DNA of 45,511 nt. Source: CAIWXH01 sp964555675 (GTDB lineage Bacteria > Chloroflexota > Chloroflexia > Chloroflexales > Chloroflexaceae). Both the position numbers and the translations under genes were made by a program. Below are positions 41,668-45,511 of the stretch, in pieces (position 1 is the first letter of the stretch; the number at the start of each line of letters is the position of its first letter). The DNA lies in NCBI GenBank assembly GCA_964555675.1, contig CAZKTU010000026.1:1-45511 (forward strand), in the 5' to 3' direction. Under the pieces are notes generated by a model. It was given only the letters and a program-made list of their open reading frames with translations. It was not told the origin of the DNA and ran no database searches.

Positions 41668-41811
41668 AGCCCGCGCAGGCGGGCCTCCCCCCCCCACGCC
41701 CGGCCGGTAAACCGGCGGGCTAGGGGGCTACGAAGCCCGCCTGCGCGGGCTCGGGAGGCCGCGTAGGCGGCCTTCGCACCCCCCTGCCGGGCCGTTTACG
41801 GCCCCGGCGCA
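41668..41811. repeat. Cluster of palindromic (REP-like) repeats
   Basis: A 17-bp perfect inverted repeat (41668-41684 with 41735-41751) encloses the palindrome GCCGGTAAACCGGC (41703-41716). Each 17-bp arm is itself a hairpin (GCCCGC/GCGGGC). Two more hairpins follow: AGGCCGC/GCGGCCT (41756-41773) and GGGCCG/CGGCCC (about 41789-41804). The segment 41790-41811 is a perfect inverted copy of 9151-9172. No gene is seen here. Confidence 0.75.
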
Positions 41812-41860
41812 AGATGCTAGCCGGACTTTGCATCAGTCCCTGCGTGCATTGGCCTCTGGA

Positions 41861-41889
41861 TTGCCTATGGCTTGACTGCAAGGTATACT
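41861..41889 (+). promoter_or_regulatory. Putative promoter of the Uma2 gene
   Basis: TTGCCT (-35, 41861-41866) and TATACT (-10, 41884-41889) are 17 bp apart. The start point would be near 41896, about 35 nt before the ATG. Confidence 0.5.
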
Positions 41890-41930
41890 GAGGCAAATGA
41901 CAGCAGGACGTGCGACGCGAGGAGACGATC

Positions 41931-42548
41931 ATGGCTGTAGATGCACATGCCCTCGAGCTCAAGCTCATTCGGCGGGCCGATGGCATCGAGCTCGACCTAC
42001 TCCCGCTTCAGGGGTTGTGGACACAAGAGCAGTACCTCAAGCTCACTAACCAGACCAATCACCTCATTGAGTTTTCTGACGGCGAGATCGAGGTACTCCC
42101 TATGCCGACCAGTGGGCATCAAGTGATCTTGCTGCTGCTCTATGAGCTGTTTAAGGCCGTCGTGCAGCGTGCAGGAGGCAAGGTACTGGTCGCGCCCCTA
42201 CGCCTGCAGGTGCGCCCTGGAAAGTTTCGCGAACCCGATATTCTTATGCTGCGCGACGCCACGGATCCCAGGTATCAGGATGCGTTCTGGCTTGGCGCCG
42301 ACGTCGTCGTGGAAATCGTGAGCCCGGACCGGCCCGAACGCGACACGGAGGAAAAGCCTCGGGACTACGCCGAGGCAGGCATCCCCGAGTATTGGATTGT
42401 CAACCCGCTCACTGAGACGATCACTGTACTCGAACTGGTGGGTGAGGTTTACAGCGAGCACGGCGTTTTCCAGCGTGGTGAGCATGCCACCTCAAAGCTG
42501 CTCGCTGGCTTCACGCTGAGCGTGGACGAGGTACTCGACGCCAAGTAG
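41931..42548 (+). CDS. Uma2 family (DUF820) putative endonuclease
   Basis: A 205-residue protein of the Uma2/DUF820 family with a PD-(D/E)XK nuclease-like core: FSDGEIEVLPMPTSGHQ (conserved Glu and the PxxxGHQ motif), REPDILML (metal-binding Asp), VVVEIVSPDRPERD (acidic Glu), then EKPRDYAEAGIPEYWIV. The family is greatly expanded in cyanobacteria and Chloroflexota, often near mobile DNA; function is unproven. ATG at 41931 follows GGAGACG. GC is visibly lower than in neighbouring genes, fitting transfer. The last nine codons and stop belong to a 30-bp unit repeated immediately downstream. Confidence 0.85.
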   Translation: MAVDAHALELKLIRRADGIELDLLPLQGLWTQEQYLKLTNQTNHLIEFSDGEIEVLPMPTSGHQVILLLLYELFKAVVQRAGGKVLVAPLRLQVRPGKFREPDILMLRDATDPRYQDAFWLGADVVVEIVSPDRPERDTEEKPRDYAEAGIPEYWIVNPLTETITVLELVGEVYSEHGVFQRGEHATSKLLAGFTLSVDEVLDAK

Positions 42549-42581
42549 ATTGTGGACGAGGTACTCGACGCCAAGTAGATT
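42522..42581 (+). repeat. Two tandem 30-bp copies of the Uma2 gene 3' end
   Basis: Positions 42522-42551 and 42552-42581 are identical. The first copy encodes the C-terminal VDEVLDAK and the stop; the second is outside the gene. The sequence to 42695 holds nothing recognisable. Confidence 0.9.
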
Positions 42582-42695
42582 GCGGAAAACGCCTTACACG
42601 CTCAGTTAGATACCCGCAGGTCCGGCTGGTCCAGCGCCCGCTGAGCACAGGCGTCGACACGCCCGTCGTCGCGGTGCCCTGGGAGCCGGCCCTAA

Positions 42696-43408
42696 TTAGC
42701 TGGCTGTCGGCGGGGCTGCGGCTGATCGTGCTTTAGCCACGGCGGCGAGCAACTGCTCGAGGGGCAGCGCGTCGAGCGAGGGCAGCACGAGGTCGGCGGT
42801 GGGCAGGGTCAGCCGGCTGGTGACCGCCCCGGGCACGGCGACCACGGGGCAGCCGGCGGCGCGGGCGGCTAGGATGCCATTCGGCGAGTCCTCGAGCACC
42901 AGGCAGGCCGCCGGCGGCAGGCCCAGGCAGGCCGCGGCGGCCAGGAAGAGCGCCGGGTCGGGCTTGGTGCGCGCGACGTCGTCGCCGGTGAGCACGCAGG
43001 CGAAGCGCTCGCGCAGGGCGAGGCGGCCGAGCCAGCCCTCGATCCAGACGCGCCCGCTGCTCGAGGCCACGGCGCAGGGCAGACCGCGGGCACGGGCCTG
43101 GTCGAGCAGGCTGACCACCCCGGGCAGGATGGGCTGGCCGGCGCTCAAGCGATCCTTGAGCTCCTGGCGGCGCAGGCGCAGCGCCTCGGCCTCGGCGCGC
43201 AGGGCGGCGGCGCGCACGCCGTCGGCGGCGCCCACCAGGGTGATCAGGTGCTCGAGGGCGTCGAAGCCGTGGTTGGTGCCCAGGGCCCCGGCCCAGACGT
43301 CGAGGCCGATCGCATGGCCGTGCTCGGCGTAAATGACCTGCCAGCTCTCGAGGGCCGGGGTTTCGGTGTCGACGATCAGGCCGTCGAAGTCGAAGATCAG
43401 GGCCTCAA

Positions 43409-43412
<4 letters not shown>
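42696..43412 (-). CDS. HAD family phosphatase (beta-phosphoglucomutase-like)
   Basis: A 238-residue HAD hydrolase of the PGMB/GPH subfamily. Motif I is FDFDGLIVDTE (nucleophile Asp and acid/base Asp), the four-helix cap lies between about 15 and 90, motif II is VASSSG, motif III Lys is in DDVARTKPDP, and motif IV is VLEDSPNGILAA. It would dephosphorylate or isomerise a sugar phosphate or similar metabolite; substrate unknown. A GTG start at 43412 overlaps the stop of the ABC ATPase gene by GTGA, so the two are translationally coupled. Confidence 0.88.
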
Positions 43413-44167
<755 letters not shown>

Positions 44168-44181
44168 GCTTTCATCATAGC

Positions 44182-44215
44182 ACGAAGGGGCGCAGTGATT
44201 ACTGCGCCCCTTCGT
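44182..44215 (-). other. Strong hairpin just upstream of the LolD-type gene
   Basis: ACGAAGGGGCGCAGT (44182-44196) and its reverse complement (44201-44215) form a perfect 15-bp stem with a 4-nt loop. It lies 28 nt after the lipoprotein stop and 14 nt before the ATPase start. There is no T-run, so it may attenuate rather than end transcription. Confidence 0.7.
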
Positions 44216-44243
44216 ACATACGGCGCCGGAGCGCCAACCGAGT

Positions 44244-45374
44244 CTACTTGAGCCCCTCGGCGACCTTGAGGGCCTCGTCGCCCGCGAGGGTGCCGGCGAC
44301 CACATAACGCACCCCGGCGTCCTCCCAGCGCAGCAGGCTGCCCTGGCCGTCGCCGCCGGTGACCAGGGTGGCGGGCAGACCGCCGACGCTCACCTCGGCC
44401 ACCTGGCTGCCGGCCGGCGGCTCGCGGTCGCGGCCGACGTCCTCGTTGCTCTGGACAACGCTGACGCTGCCGGCCTCGCCGGCGTAGTTGAGGATGACCG
44501 TGCTGGTGCCGACCACGCGCACCTCGACCAGGGCCAGCCCGGCGGGCACGTAGCTCGGCTCGCGCAGGGTGAACGAGACGGAGGTGCGGGCCTCGTCGAG
44601 GGTGGCGGCGGTGGGGGCCTGCATCTGGGCGGCCAGCTCGGCGGCCTGGACGATCTCGGCGTCGGCGGGCGGGGTGAAGCTGAAGCGAGCCGGGTCGATC
44701 GGCTGGTTGGTCTCGATGCTCTGGACCTCGACCGTGCCGCTGCCCAGGTCGCTGGCGTCGAGGGTCAGCTTGAGCGGCAGGGCCAGCTCGCTATCGACCC
44801 ACATGGTGCCCTCGATCAGGCTGTCGAGCTGCAGCTGGGCGCTGGTCTCGGCCTTGGGGGTCACGCTGACCTTCCAGGTGTCTTTGCCGGCCACCTGCTC
44901 GCTGCCGAGGACCTCGAGGTCGACGGCGTCGAGGCCCTGGCTGACCAGGTCGGTCAGCATGGTGGCGGCGCCGGCGGGGGTGGCCGCGGCGGCCTCTTTC
45001 ATCTGGCCGGCCTCGCCGGTGATCACGGTATTCTCGGCCGGGCTATAGAGCCAGAAGGTCGTCCCATCGCTGACGGCGACCGTGCCGGCCAGGTCGCCCT
45101 CGCTAGCCTCGCGGACCTCGGCGCGCATGCGCGAGACCGGGTTGCCGGCGGCGTCGGTCGCGCCGGTCTTCTCAGTCCAGGCCTCGACCACGATCCGGCC
45201 CGACTGCTCGGGCGAGCTGAAGTCGAGCGAAACGGTGGCGTGGGCGCTGGTGGTGGCGGCGCGGGCGGCCTCCATGCGCTCGACGATCTCCTCGGCGGTA
45301 GGTACGGTCGCGCCGCAGGCCGCGAGGGCCAGGGCGCCGATAAGGGTGAGCAGTAGCAGTGTATAGCGTCGCAT
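44244..45374 (-). CDS. Lipoprotein with LolA-like and DUF4367-like domains
   Basis: A 376-residue lipoprotein: signal with lipobox ALAAC at the start, then a LolA/LppX-like half-barrel (about 30-250, with FWLYSPAENTVITGE and the PIDPARFSFTPPADAEIV ending seen in lipoprotein-sorting family proteins). A C-terminal domain (about 265-376) matches the DUF4367 pattern: LREPSYVPAGLALVEVRVVGTSTVILNYAG, then SVVQSN and VRYVVAGTL. ATG at 45374 follows AGGAG by about 8 nt; the frame upstream is not coding. Such proteins may carry lipids or hydrophobic ligands on the cell surface. The LolD-type ATPase follows, which suggests but does not prove a joint function. Confidence 0.78.
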   Translation of the reverse strand: MRRYTLLLLTLIGALALAACGATVPTAEEIVERMEAARAATTSAHATVSLDFSSPEQSGRIVVEAWTEKTGATDAAGNPVSRMRAEVREASEGDLAGTVAVSDGTTFWLYSPAENTVITGEAGQMKEAAAATPAGAATMLTDLVSQGLDAVDLEVLGSEQVAGKDTWKVSVTPKAETSAQLQLDSLIEGTMWVDSELALPLKLTLDASDLGSGTVEVQSIETNQPIDPARFSFTPPADAEIVQAAELAAQMQAPTAATLDEARTSVSFTLREPSYVPAGLALVEVRVVGTSTVILNYAGEAGSVSVVQSNEDVGRDREPPAGSQVAEVSVGGLPATLVTGGDGQGSLLRWEDAGVRYVVAGTLAGDEALKVAEGLK

Positions 45375-45511
45375 CGGTCGTTCTCCTGATAGTTCCTTCC
45401 ATACTGGTTGTACCACGCGGCGCCCGGGCCGATCCAGGCCAATGCTGTTAGCCAATTGTTACCGAGTGTTACAGCGGCCCGGCTTTGTGCGTTTTATCAC
45501 CTCCATCTCAT

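Noticed and set aside
42582..42695. A remnant gene between Uma2 and the HAD gene
   Set aside because: No coherent reading frame or recognisable motif beyond the 30-bp repeat.

Overview
This looks like a high-GC (roughly 70%) scaffold from a member of the Chloroflexota, most plausibly class Chloroflexia (Roseiflexus/Kouleothrix-like). The assignment is inferred from content: an alternative complex III (ACIII) module next to an A2-type caa3 oxidase, secreted glycosidases with FGYP-type N-terminal repeats, a CrtI-type desaturase, a P22 antirepressor-domain gene and tracts of 7-bp repeats. It is an assembly scaffold with two 100-N gaps. The first (10905-11004) is a true gap. The second (24229-24328) is flanked by the same 55 bp on both sides and is almost certainly an artefact inside an intact gene. 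I saw no rRNA, tRNA, CRISPR array or replication origin.

Layout. 1-4422: minus-strand group of two paralogous secreted TIM-barrel glycosidase-like proteins and a GT2 glycosyltransferase. 4594-9166: a translationally coupled trio, two half-ABC exporters (a heterodimer with one degenerate ATP site) and a UbiA-type prenyltransferase, followed by a PYROXD2/CrtO-like flavoprotein and, after the first gap, a histidine kinase. 11905-15274: crtI, then sbtB, sbtA and a winged-helix regulator (all minus strand), with a perfect 16-bp inverted repeat over the likely sbtA promoter. 15335-19172: an Rsm22-like methyltransferase, a PLL-like beta-propeller, a P22_AR_N protein and a small membrane protein. 19195-22488: a five-PAS hybrid histidine kinase, divergent from the glycolate oxidase operon.

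22775-30564: a duplicated glycolate oxidase locus, glcD1 - four-helix-bundle gene - glcE1 - glcD2::glcE2 fusion - glcF, closed by a strong terminator. Seven-bp GGACCAA-type repeats sit at both D/E junctions. At the first they flank the four-helix-bundle gene in inverted orientation; at the second they are translated as the linker of the fusion. This is the most unusual part of the window.

30930-41597: a respiratory operon with actB, actE, actA, a membrane-anchored cytochrome c, a Sco1 copper chaperone, a CoxB fused to two cytochrome c domains, CoxA, CoxC and a subunit IV. ActC, ActD and ActF are absent from the locus. Electrons would pass from quinol through ACIII (A, B, E) and the cytochrome c domains to CuA and the A2-type oxygen-reducing subunit.

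41598-45511: terminator and palindromic repeats, a lower-GC Uma2 family gene whose 3' end is tandemly duplicated, then a minus-strand group of a LolA/DUF4367-like lipoprotein, a LolD/MacB-type ATPase without a permease, and a HAD phosphatase.
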